Source: an uncultured Odoribacter sp. (GTDB lineage: Bacteria > Bacteroidota > Bacteroidia > Bacteroidales > Marinifilaceae). From it: DNA of 61,481 nt. Positions 1-7,277 of the stretch are shown here, one piece after another (within the stretch, counting starts at the first letter, position 1; each line of letters opens with the position of its first letter). A program made the translations under genes and the position numbers. The notes beneath the pieces are model-generated. The model saw only the letters and a program-made list of their open reading frames with translations. It did not search any database and was not told the DNA's origin. Location of the stretch: NCBI GenBank assembly GCA_900544025.1, contig UQTM01000013.1, forward strand, positions 1-61,481. The letters are read 5' to 3'.

Positions 1-1242
1 GGCCGCCCCGACGGTGTGCCCCAGCAAACGCGCCATCCCCAGCATACCGCTCGCTCCTCCGCTACGGGCAGGGGGAGCGGAAGCAATGATCGTACTGTTA
101 TTGGGCGTGAGAAAAGTACCGAAACCTATTCCTCCCAACGCCATACGCCAGATAATATCGATATAAGTGGGGTGGGCGGGTAAGGTGGCCAGCAAAAACA
201 AACTGCATCCAAAGATCACCAGTCCGATAGCACCTAACAGTCCGGCATTTATGCGATCCATCAACCGCCCCGCGAGCGGAGCTGAAATCATCGTCGCCAA
301 TGGCCAGGGCGTAAGCAGCAAGCCGGTTGCGACCTCATCCAGTTTCAACACCCGCTGAAAGAAAAACGGAATGGACACCAACGCCAGCATCTGGGCGATA
401 AATGAAAAGATCGAAGTGAGGACAGAAATCGAAAAAGTCTTATTTTTCATCAAATCCACAGGCAGTAAAGGATAAGGATGATTCAGCTGCCGCCGTACAA
501 AGAAATAGCCGATCACCAGCATAACGGCAAAGCCGGGTACAAGAATATACCAGTGAATGTCGTGGGCAAACCCGTCGATGACACAAATCAGCAATCCGAA
601 AGTAAGAGCATTCAACAGGGCACTCCATACGTCGAAACGCTGCCCGTCGGGCTTCACAGGATTGCCCGGAAGAAATTTCGCACTCAAACCGAAAGCGATC
701 AATCCGATAGGAACATTGATCGCAAACAGCCACGGCCAGTTCGCAATCGAAAGGATACCCGCGGCAACCGTCGGGCCGGCCGCCGCCGCAACAGCAATAA
801 TCAAGGCATTGAGCCCCATTCCCCTGCTTAAAAGGTGCTTCGGATAGATAATCCGCAACAAGGCCGTATTCACACTCATGATCGCCGATGCCCCGATGCC
901 CTGCAATCCCCTGGCGATCACCAAAGTGGTGAACGAATCGGATAAGGCGCAGATCAACGAAGTGATACTGAACAACAGCAATCCGCCGACATACACTTTT
1001 TTATATCCCCACAGATCGCCTAAAGAAGAAAAAGCCAGCAGAGAGATAGTAACTGCCAACTGAAAAGCGTTCACCACCCAGATCGAACTGGCAGGGTTGA
1101 TGTGCAAATCGTTGGCTATCGTAGGTAAAGCCACATTGGCTATCGCTCCGTCGAGCACTGCCACGGTCATACCCACCCCGATAGCCGCTATCGCCCAATT
1201 CCGCCGGGGCTGTATCAAACCATCCTGAATTACATTTGCCAT
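1..1242 (-). CDS. MFS multidrug exporter, DHA2 (14-TM) type, partial at window edge
   Basis: The reading frame is open for 414 codons from an ATG at 1242 and runs off the window start, so the C-terminus is missing; the family is usually about 450-500 residues. The N-terminus has a first membrane helix with the residues VLDGAIANVALPTIA, typical of EmrB/QacA-type exporters, then WVVNAFQLA, a motif-A-like GDLWGYKKV loop and a motif-C-like AAAAGPTVAAG helix. Many further hydrophobic segments follow. The family exports drugs or organic compounds by proton antiport in the inner membrane. It is divergent from the mtaD-like gene across a 191-base spacer. The substrate cannot be inferred. Confidence 0.9.
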   Translation of the reverse strand, partial: MANVIQDGLIQPRRNWAIAAIGVGMTVAVLDGAIANVALPTIANDLHINPASSIWVVNAFQLAVTISLLAFSSLGDLWGYKKVYVGGLLLFSITSLICALSDSFTTLVIARGLQGIGASAIMSVNTALLRIIYPKHLLSRGMGLNALIIAVAAAAGPTVAAGILSIANWPWLFAINVPIGLIAFGLSAKFLPGNPVKPDGQRFDVWSALLNALTFGLLICVIDGFAHDIHWYILVPGFAVMLVIGYFFVRRQLNHPYPLLPVDLMKNKTFSISVLTSIFSFIAQMLALVSIPFFFQRVLKLDEVATGLLLTPWPLATMISAPLAGRLMDRINAGLLGAIGLVIFGCSLFLLATLPAHPTYIDIIWRMALGGIGFGTFLTPNNSTIIASAPPARSGGASGMLGMARLLGHTVGAA

Positions 1243-1300
1243 GTTTTATGTTTATTTGTTTTCGTTTCTTTATAAATTTATTATTAATAATTGTGTGCCA

Positions 1301-1417
1301 GTACGATAGCTGCCACCCAAATCCCGTATCGTTATGAACGGATTCGAAGAAATGAAAGTTCTATTTTTCGGGATCATATCTATTTATAGTAGGAATATCG
1401 TACATTTGTGATACGAC
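1301..1417. promoter_or_regulatory. Intergenic region with repeated ACGATA-type motifs
   Basis: The divergent spacer between the MFS and mtaD-like genes holds GTACGATA at 1301-1308, its exact inverse TATCGTAC at 1396-1403, a related TATCGT at 1327-1332 and GATACGAC at 1410-1417. The last two downstream copies form an inverted repeat TCGTA-N9-TACGA (1398-1416) lying across the -7 element. This is seen in the sequence; that it is an operator, perhaps for the AraC regulator downstream, is inference. Confidence 0.35.
1401..1408 (+). promoter_or_regulatory. -7 promoter element of mtaD-like gene
   Basis: TACATTTG matches the Bacteroidota -7 consensus TAnnTTTG and lies 25 bases before the ATG at 1434. 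No clear TTTG -33 box is present, which fits a promoter that needs an activator. Confidence 0.5.
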
Positions 1418-1433
1418 AACAAACAAGAGCATC

Positions 1434-2738
1434 ATGGAAAAAATTGTTTATAACGCCCGGATCGTCACCATGAACCGGGAAATGGATATTATCGGGCAGG
1501 GATATTTACGGATCAAAGACGGGAAAATAACGGAGATCGGCCAGGCCGGCACTTTAAACATAGGGGCGGAAACCCACACGGAATATACGGATGCACAAGG
1601 CATGTTTCTGATTCCGGGTTTCGTAAATACCCACACGCACCTCCCCATGACCATGCTCCGGGGATTTGCCGACGACCTCCCTCTGCACCAATGGCTCACG
1701 GAACACATATTTCCGGCAGAAGCCCGGCTGGTTACTCCCGGCCACGTGAGAATCGCCACCCGGCTAGCATTGATCGAAATGATAAAATCAGGGACGACCT
1801 GTTTCAACGATATGTATTTCTATGAAGATGTTATCGCCGAAGAAGCCCGTAAGGCGGGAATCAGAGGGGTTATGAACGAATCCCTCATCGATTTCCCGAC
1901 CGCCAGTTTCCAAACCCCCGACGAAGGGCTGCGCCTATCGGAACGGCTGATCCAAAAATGGGAAAACGATCCGGTCATTCATCCTTCGGTCTGCACCCAT
2001 GCTCCCTATACCTGTTCTACGGACACCTTGCAAAAAGCCAAAAAGCTGGCGGATAAATACCATACACTCTTACAAATACACGTTTCCGAAACCCGGAAAG
2101 AAGTGGAAGATATCACCGCCCGGTACGGTATGCCGCCGGGAGAATATTTGTACTCTATCGGGCTGCTCGATAGCAACGTCATTGCCGCACATGGGGTATG
2201 GCTGAATCCGAAAGAGATAGAATTGTTTGCCCGGACAGGCACTTCCATCGGACATTGCCCGAAAAGCAACCTCAAGCTGGCAAGCGGGATCGCCGACACC
2301 GCCACTTATTTAAAGGCAGGAATCACCGTAGGCATAGGAACCGACGGTACGGCCAGCAACAATACCCTCGACATGGTGGAAGAAATGCGCTTTGCAGCCT
2401 TATTGCCCAAAGTCACCCATTACGACCCCGAAGCCGTGAACGCCGCAACCGCTTTGCAGATGGCGACCTTTAACGGGGCAAAAGCGCTCGGCCTGGAAAA
2501 GGTGACAGGCTCCATCGAAGTGGGGAAAAGTGCCGATTTCATCTTAATACATGCCGATGCCAGCAACATGCAGCCGATATACGACGAATATTCTGCATTG
2601 GTCTATGCCATGAACAGTAAAAACATCCGTCACTCTATGGTGAACGGAGAATGGATCATGCGGAACCGGGAAGTGCTTCATATCGACAAAGAGGAAACGC
2701 TGGAAGAAATAAAACGCATTGCCGGAACTCAAAAATAA
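1434..2738 (+). CDS. Amidohydrolase, 5-methylthioadenosine/S-adenosylhomocysteine deaminase-like
   Basis: This 434-residue metal-dependent hydrolase of the MtaD/SsnA/TrzN group has the metal-binding HTH motif (H67, H69) in NTHTHLPMTMLRG, a second histidine in QIHVSE, a further one in AAHGVW, and the GTDGTASNN segment with the catalytic aspartate. Length is normal for the family. Characterised relatives deaminate methylthioadenosine, S-adenosylhomocysteine or adenosine, or open guanine-type rings, so the substrate is probable, not certain. The AraC regulator gene follows within 10 bases, suggesting one transcript. Confidence 0.85.
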   Translation: MEKIVYNARIVTMNREMDIIGQGYLRIKDGKITEIGQAGTLNIGAETHTEYTDAQGMFLIPGFVNTHTHLPMTMLRGFADDLPLHQWLTEHIFPAEARLVTPGHVRIATRLALIEMIKSGTTCFNDMYFYEDVIAEEARKAGIRGVMNESLIDFPTASFQTPDEGLRLSERLIQKWENDPVIHPSVCTHAPYTCSTDTLQKAKKLADKYHTLLQIHVSETRKEVEDITARYGMPPGEYLYSIGLLDSNVIAAHGVWLNPKEIELFARTGTSIGHCPKSNLKLASGIADTATYLKAGITVGIGTDGTASNNTLDMVEEMRFAALLPKVTHYDPEAVNAATALQMATFNGAKALGLEKVTGSIEVGKSADFILIHADASNMQPIYDEYSALVYAMNSKNIRHSMVNGEWIMRNREVLHIDKEETLEEIKRIAGTQK

Positions 2739-2748
2739 GCGATCAGGA

Positions 2749-3549
2749 ATGATTTATCGGGAATTTAGCCCCAACGGCATCTTATCGGAATTTATCGACC
2801 AATACTGGATTGTACAAAATCAGATCCATAGCCCCGGAAAATATAAAATATTGCCCGATGGATATTCCGATTTTATTTTTTGCCTGTCGGGCACGGCCAT
2901 GCCGAAAGCGAACGAAAACTCACTTTCCCTTTGCGAAGCATATTATGTGGGGGCTATGACCGTTTTTTCCGAACTGACCGCCTTACCCACCCGGTTAGAC
3001 CTGCTCGGTATCAGGTTCAAGCCCGGAGGTTTGTCTGTGTTCTGCGACATTCCCCTGCATGAATTCAGAAACCTGCGGATAAACAACGAAGAGAGCGCAT
3101 TCCTGTTTCCTCCCGGTTTCACCGGCCGCCTATGCGAATTACAAACGACAGGCGAGCGGATCGCCGAAATCGAAAATTTTCTCATCACCCGGCTGTCGAA
3201 ACATTTCATCCCCGACCGGCAGGTTCACTTTGCTGTAAAACAAATCCACGCTTCGCACGGGCAAGTGTCCGTGAACAACCTTATGGAGAAAATCTGCCTT
3301 TGCCAAAGGCATTTCGAGCGTAAATTCAAACACCACACAGGGTACAGCCCGAAAGAATTCGCCCGGATCGCCCGTTTCCGCCACACCACGCATTTGCTGC
3401 AAAGCACACTCCCCCTCAATTACCAGCACCTCGCGATGGATTGCGGATATTACGACCATTCCCACATGGCAAAAGAGTTCAGGCAACTGTCCGGAGCCTC
3501 GCTCACAGAGTTTTGCAACTTCCCGGACAAAGGCCCCATTGAAATGTGA
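2749..3549 (+). CDS. AraC-family transcriptional regulator
   Basis: The 266-residue protein has an N-terminal domain beginning MIYREFSPNGILSEFIDQYW, typical of AraC proteins with a DUF6597-like sensing domain, and a C-terminal double helix-turn-helix containing GYSPKEFARIARFRH and YYDHSHMAKEFRQLSG, both close to AraC signatures. I chose the ATG at 2749, preceded by AGGA, over a TTG at 2719 that would overlap the upstream gene by 20 bases. It lies directly downstream of the deaminase gene, which it may regulate (inference from position). Confidence 0.9.
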   Translation: MIYREFSPNGILSEFIDQYWIVQNQIHSPGKYKILPDGYSDFIFCLSGTAMPKANENSLSLCEAYYVGAMTVFSELTALPTRLDLLGIRFKPGGLSVFCDIPLHEFRNLRINNEESAFLFPPGFTGRLCELQTTGERIAEIENFLITRLSKHFIPDRQVHFAVKQIHASHGQVSVNNLMEKICLCQRHFERKFKHHTGYSPKEFARIARFRHTTHLLQSTLPLNYQHLAMDCGYYDHSHMAKEFRQLSGASLTEFCNFPDKGPIEM

Positions 3550-3595
3550 GAATATCAAAGTCGATTTTTTACAAAAGAAAATTCCCGGTCTCCCT

Positions 3596-3603
3596 TACTT
3601 TTG
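3596..3603 (+). promoter_or_regulatory. -7 promoter element of PNPOx-like gene
   Basis: TACTTTTG fits TAnnTTTG and sits 24 bases before the ATG at 3628. It overlaps a possible TTG start at 3601, which argues against that start. Confidence 0.5.
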
Positions 3604-3627
3604 CCTTATCATCAATACCATAATAAA

Positions 3628-4035
3628 ATGAATACAATAGAAACAAAAGCTTTAGAACTATTGGAAAAGTGTGAAATTATATCACTGGCTTCCATCGAAG
3701 AAAACGGTTTTCCGCGTCCCGTTCCGCTAAGCAAAATCAAAACGGAAGGTTTGAACACCGTGTGGTTTGCCACCGGAACCTCTTCCGAAAAAACTCAAAA
3801 TTTCGCGAAAAACAACAAAGCCGGAATCTCCTTCTTTGAAGGCGGAAACAGTGTCGTCGAAACCGGAACGATTGAAATAGTGACCGATCCGGAAACGAAA
3901 AAAGCCCTGTGGCAGGACTGGTTTATCGAACATTTCCCGAAAGGAGTGACCGATCCGGAATATTGCATCTTAAAATTTACAGGCGACAAAGCCACCCTGT
4001 GGATCGACGGGACATTTATAAAACAAAAACTATAA
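3628..4035 (+). CDS. Pyridoxamine 5'-phosphate oxidase-like flavin protein
   Basis: The 135-residue protein has the split-barrel layout of the general stress protein 26/PNPOx-like group: an N-terminal helix (ALELLEKCEIISLASI), a PRPVPLSKI strand, the VWFATGTSSEKTQNF segment and a C-terminal barrel part ending in ATLWIDGTFI. Relatives bind FMN or F420 and reduce small molecules, or act in stress; the exact reaction is unknown. The ATG at 3628 was chosen because a -7 promoter box overlaps the more upstream TTG. It stands alone between the AraC gene and speB. Confidence 0.85.
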   Translation: MNTIETKALELLEKCEIISLASIEENGFPRPVPLSKIKTEGLNTVWFATGTSSEKTQNFAKNNKAGISFFEGGNSVVETGTIEIVTDPETKKALWQDWFIEHFPKGVTDPEYCILKFTGDKATLWIDGTFIKQKL

Positions 4036-4212
4036 TTCCCTTCCTCCCGGAATTTCTCAAATTCTCCGTTTTTAAACAGATACCCCTTCTACCTCCCGAT
4101 TCAAAGGAAACTTATCAGGAACAAAAGTCGATAAAGTAAAATAAAGTTTGAATGGCTAAGCCGAAAAAAACTATAACTTTACCGGCGTAATTGACCGATA
4201 AACCTTGTAGCT

Positions 4213-5070
4213 ATGGAAAAATTGAATTACGGAGAATTTGAGAAAGAATTTACAGTGTACGAAAATGCAGCCATTGCCATACTGCCCGTTCCCTACGACG
4301 GCACAAGCACCTGGTTGAAAGGTGCGGACAAAGGTCCTAAAGCAATTCTGGAAGCCTCTGTCAATATGGAATTTTACGACATTGAAACAGATTCGGAAGT
4401 ATTCACTCACGGCATTACAACTTTAGAGCCTGTAACCGAAGATTCATCCCCGGAAGCTATGGCGGCAGAAGTGGAACGCCGGGTAGATGCCCTTTTGAAG
4501 GATAAGAAATTTCCGGTTATCTTAGGCGGCGAACACTCCGTGAGTATCGGCGCATTCCGGGCATTCGCCAAACATTACGACGAATTTTCCATCTTACAGT
4601 TAGACGCCCATTCGGACATGCGTCCCGAATACGAAGGCTCCACGCACAACCACGCCTGTGTTATGGCACGTGGCAAAGAAGTGGCGACTGTGGCCCAGGT
4701 CGGTATCCGAAGCTCTGCCATAGAAGAAAAGGAAAACATCGATCCCGACCGTATATTCTATGCCCACGAAATCAAAGAATCGGATTCCTCGTGGATGTAT
4801 CAGGTATCTCAAAAACTGAGCGATAATGTCTATGTGACCATCGATCTCGACGTGCTCGATCCGGCCTATATGCCCTCCACCGGGACACCGGAACCCGACG
4901 GGCTCGCTTACCGGGATATTATCAATTTTCTAAAATTAATCAACGAACGGCACAATATTATCGGACTGGATGTAGTGGAACTGTGTCCCAACGAAATTAA
5001 TAAAGCTCCTGATTTTCTGGCATCGAAATTGATTTATCAAATTCTCAGCATGCGCTTTTTAAACGTTTAA
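4213..5070 (+). CDS. speB: Agmatinase (ureohydrolase family)
   Basis: The 285-residue protein hydrolyses agmatine to putrescine and urea if it follows its closest family pattern. It carries all manganese ligands of the arginase/agmatinase fold: GGEHS (H108), DAHSD (D131, H133, D135) and DLDVLDP (D211, D213), plus LPVPYDGTS near the N-terminus. Arginine decarboxylase, which makes agmatine, lies 2.2 kb downstream on the other strand. YciI and a rhomboid gene follow on the same strand. Formiminoglutamase or guanidinobutyrase are possible alternatives in this fold, but the gene context favours agmatinase. Confidence 0.87.
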   Translation: MEKLNYGEFEKEFTVYENAAIAILPVPYDGTSTWLKGADKGPKAILEASVNMEFYDIETDSEVFTHGITTLEPVTEDSSPEAMAAEVERRVDALLKDKKFPVILGGEHSVSIGAFRAFAKHYDEFSILQLDAHSDMRPEYEGSTHNHACVMARGKEVATVAQVGIRSSAIEEKENIDPDRIFYAHEIKESDSSWMYQVSQKLSDNVYVTIDLDVLDPAYMPSTGTPEPDGLAYRDIINFLKLINERHNIIGLDVVELCPNEINKAPDFLASKLIYQILSMRFLNV

Positions 5071-5111
5071 AGTTTTAGATCAAAACCTATAAAGAACTAT
5101 AACGACGGATT

Positions 5112-5399
5112 ATGTTTATATTATTGCTCCACTATAAACAACCTCTGGAAGAGGTAATGAAAAATCTGGATGCCCACCGGATCTATTTAGACAAATACTA
5201 CAATCAGGGAAAATTCATCTTTTCAGGGCCGAGAAAACCCCGCACGGGAGGCTGCATCCTTTGTCATGCAACCGATGAAGCCGAAATAAAAGAGATCATC
5301 AAAGAAGATCCTTTCTATTTCAACCGGATAGCGGATTATGAAATTATCGAAGTGGAGATAACCAAACAAGCTCCCGGATTTGAAAAATTTATGCAATAA
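5112..5399 (+). CDS. YciI-like protein
   Basis: This 95-residue protein has the YciI fold pattern: MFILLLHYKQPLEEV at the start, then HRIYLDKYYNQGKFIFSGP and a C-terminal EDPFYFNRIADYEIIE strand. Length is usual. The family is a small dimeric ferredoxin-like fold with a conserved His/Asp pair; its cellular reaction is mostly unknown. It sits 41 bases after agmatinase and 3 bases before the rhomboid gene, so the three are probably co-transcribed, without an evident functional link. Confidence 0.8.
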   Translation: MFILLLHYKQPLEEVMKNLDAHRIYLDKYYNQGKFIFSGPRKPRTGGCILCHATDEAEIKEIIKEDPFYFNRIADYEIIEVEITKQAPGFEKFMQ

Positions 5400-5402
5400 G
5401 CC

Positions 5403-5996
5403 ATGATAACTTACCTGATTACCGGAGTAACCGTATTGATCTCGATTATCTGTTTCAGTAACCGGAACTTATTCAACAATTTATCCCTGTCGCCTTACCG
5501 TGTGGTACACGCAAAAGAGTGGTACAGGATAATCACTCACGGATTCGTACACGCCGACTGGCTGCACCTGTTTGTAAATATGTTCACATTCTGGTCGTTC
5601 GGCGAATATATTGAAAAAGTATTTCAATACCTGGGCTTCAAAAGCTGGGCATTCCTCGTACTCTATTTCGGCGGAATGATCGTCGCTTCCATTCCCGACC
5701 TGATTCACCACCGGAACGACTCATGGTATAGCTCCATAGGGGCGTCTGGAGCTGTGTCTGCCGTATTGTTCTCTGCTATATTCCTGAATCCCTGGGACAA
5801 AATTCTGCTATTCGCAGCCCTACCCATTCCGGGAATCGTTTTTGGCGTGCTCTACCTGATCTATTGCCAATATATGGCCAAACAAAGCCGGGACAACATC
5901 AACCACAACGCCCACTTCTATGGCGCAATATTCGGTTTCATTTTTCCGGCCTTGCTCGAACCCCGTTTAATTCAGGCTTTTTTCAGTCATTTTTAA
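5403..5996 (+). CDS. Rhomboid-family intramembrane serine protease
   Basis: The 197-residue protein has six predicted membrane segments. It shows the rhomboid signature: an H-x3-N element in LHLFVNMFTFWSFG (H55, N59), the catalytic serine in SIGASGA (S115), and the catalytic histidine in NHNAHFYGAIFG (H171). Rhomboids cut substrates inside the inner membrane; the target here is unknown. The start ATG at 5403 is 3 bases after the YciI stop. It converges with the HxlR gene. Confidence 0.92.
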   Translation: MITYLITGVTVLISIICFSNRNLFNNLSLSPYRVVHAKEWYRIITHGFVHADWLHLFVNMFTFWSFGEYIEKVFQYLGFKSWAFLVLYFGGMIVASIPDLIHHRNDSWYSSIGASGAVSAVLFSAIFLNPWDKILLFAALPIPGIVFGVLYLIYCQYMAKQSRDNINHNAHFYGAIFGFIFPALLEPRLIQAFFSHF

Positions 5997-6032
5997 AACA
6001 CACGGCTCCGGCTTTAAACCGCCTTTCCCCTA

Positions 6033-6401
6033 TCAAACGGAAGTCACTTCCGTAAAGCTTTTTCTATTCCGGAGGATACCCGGCATATATTCCAGCGCCC
6101 AATCCACCAAGCCCTGAATATGGGGGATAAGGCTTCGTCCGGTGTCGGTGAGATAATACTCCACCCGGGGCGGAACTTCGGCGTAAACATGCCTCCCGAT
6201 CAGGCCGTCCGTTTCCAGCGTCCGCAAAGTCACCGCCAACATTCGCTGTGAAATATCGTCGATCGTCTTATGAATTTGGTTAAAACGCATCGTTCCATTG
6301 GCATCCAGCGTAACCAGCACCAGTAACGACCATTTGTTTCCCAACCTGCTCAATATATCCCGGATAGGACATTCCCCTGTGGGATGAAAATTTTTTATCA
6401 T
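6033..6401 (-). CDS. HxlR-family transcriptional regulator
   Basis: The 122-residue winged-helix protein contains CPIRDILSRLGNKWSLLVL, MRFNQIHKTIDDISQRMLA and ETDGLIGRHVYAEVPPRVEY, the diagnostic order of HxlR/YodB regulators. The cysteine at residue 11 is at the position used for redox or electrophile sensing in characterised members. It is divergent from the DJ-1/PfpI gene, whose promoter carries a palindrome over the -7 box, so it probably represses that gene (inference). Confidence 0.92.
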   Translation of the reverse strand: MIKNFHPTGECPIRDILSRLGNKWSLLVLVTLDANGTMRFNQIHKTIDDISQRMLAVTLRTLETDGLIGRHVYAEVPPRVEYYLTDTGRSLIPHIQGLVDWALEYMPGILRNRKSFTEVTSV

Positions 6402-6475
6402 AAAATCACATTTTTATTGTGCTGATACTTAGCAATAGTTACCTGTATGTTAGCAACTTATTGTAAAGTGCGTTC

Positions 6476-6506
6476 TTGTTTTTACAAATAGGTAAACCTA
6501 TATTTG
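6476..6506 (+). promoter_or_regulatory. Promoter of DJ-1 gene with overlapping operator palindrome
   Basis: A TTG -33 element at 6476-6478, a 20-base spacer and TATATTTG at 6499-6506 match the Bacteroidota promoter. ATAGGT-AA-ACCTAT (6488-6501) is a perfect 6+2+6 inverted repeat overlapping the -7 box. A weaker repeat AGTTAC-N10-GCAACT lies at 6437-6458. These are candidate HxlR operators. Confidence 0.6.
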
Positions 6507-6565
6507 CAATACAAAAGTAATAAACTTACTAAAAATAACTAATGTGTCACTAAATAATTAAAATC

Positions 6566-7096
6566 ATGGCAAAGAAAGTAGCGGTTTTAGCAGTCAATCC
6601 GGTAAACGGATCAGGATTATTTCAATACCTGGAAGCATTCTTTGAAAATGGAATCCCCTATACGGTCTATGCCGTAGCGGAATCGAAAGAAATAAAAAGT
6701 AATTCGGGCATTACCCTCTATGCAGACGATGTAATCGCTAACCTGAAAGGACATGAGGACGACTTCGATGCCCTGGTCTTCGCCTGTGGGGACGCCGTCC
6801 CGGTTTTCCAGCAAAACGCCGGAAAACCTTACAATATCGATTTATTGGAAGTGATCCGGAAATTCGCAGAAAAAGAAAAAATCATGATCGGACACTGTGC
6901 CGCAGGCATGATGTTCGACATAAGCGGTGTTACCGGAGATAAAAAAATCGCTGTCCACCCGCTTGCCAAACCAGCAATAAAAACAGGTATCGCCACCGAT
7001 GAAAAATCAGAGATTTGCGGCAATTTCTACACCGCACAGAACGAAAATTCGATCTGGACGATGCTGCCGGAACTGCTTGAAACATTAAAAGCATAA
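6566..7096 (+). CDS. DJ-1/PfpI-superfamily protein
   Basis: The 176-residue protein has a glutamine amidotransferase-like fold with the nucleophile elbow GHCAAGMMF (C111) and an acidic strand ADDVIANL. It belongs to the DJ-1/PfpI superfamily, whose members act as glyoxalases, chaperones, deglycases or proteases; which applies here is unknown. Next to a divergent HxlR regulator, it looks like a stress-inducible gene responding to electrophiles or oxidants (inference). Its start at 6566 is standard ATG. Confidence 0.87.
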   Translation: MAKKVAVLAVNPVNGSGLFQYLEAFFENGIPYTVYAVAESKEIKSNSGITLYADDVIANLKGHEDDFDALVFACGDAVPVFQQNAGKPYNIDLLEVIRKFAEKEKIMIGHCAAGMMFDISGVTGDKKIAVHPLAKPAIKTGIATDEKSEICGNFYTAQNENSIWTMLPELLETLKA

Positions 7097-7128
7097 ATCG
7101 AAAGCTATCCTTTTCCGGAGATAAACAA

Positions 7129-7165
7129 AATCCCCCGAAAGTTAAATATAAACTTTCGGGGGATT
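7129..7165. terminator. Intrinsic terminator between DJ-1 gene and speA
   Basis: A 15-bp perfect stem (7129-7143 with 7151-7165) encloses a 7-base loop. On the minus strand it is followed by TTTTGTTT, so it suits the DJ-1 gene less than the opposing speA gene; it may serve both. Confidence 0.8.
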
Positions 7166-7277
7166 ATAGATTTCGGTCTTAGAGGGAACGATCTTAAAAG
7201 AATCTTTCATTTATTCCCATATAAGCTACGGCTTTACATTTCATCTTCTTATACTGCAAACCGTTAAAACGACAAAC

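Noticed and set aside
6037..6053. Perfect palindrome ACGGAAGT-C-ACTTCCGT
   Set aside because: It lies at the 3' end of the HxlR coding region with too small a loop for a good full-length hairpin; at most a weak end signal for the convergent rhomboid gene.
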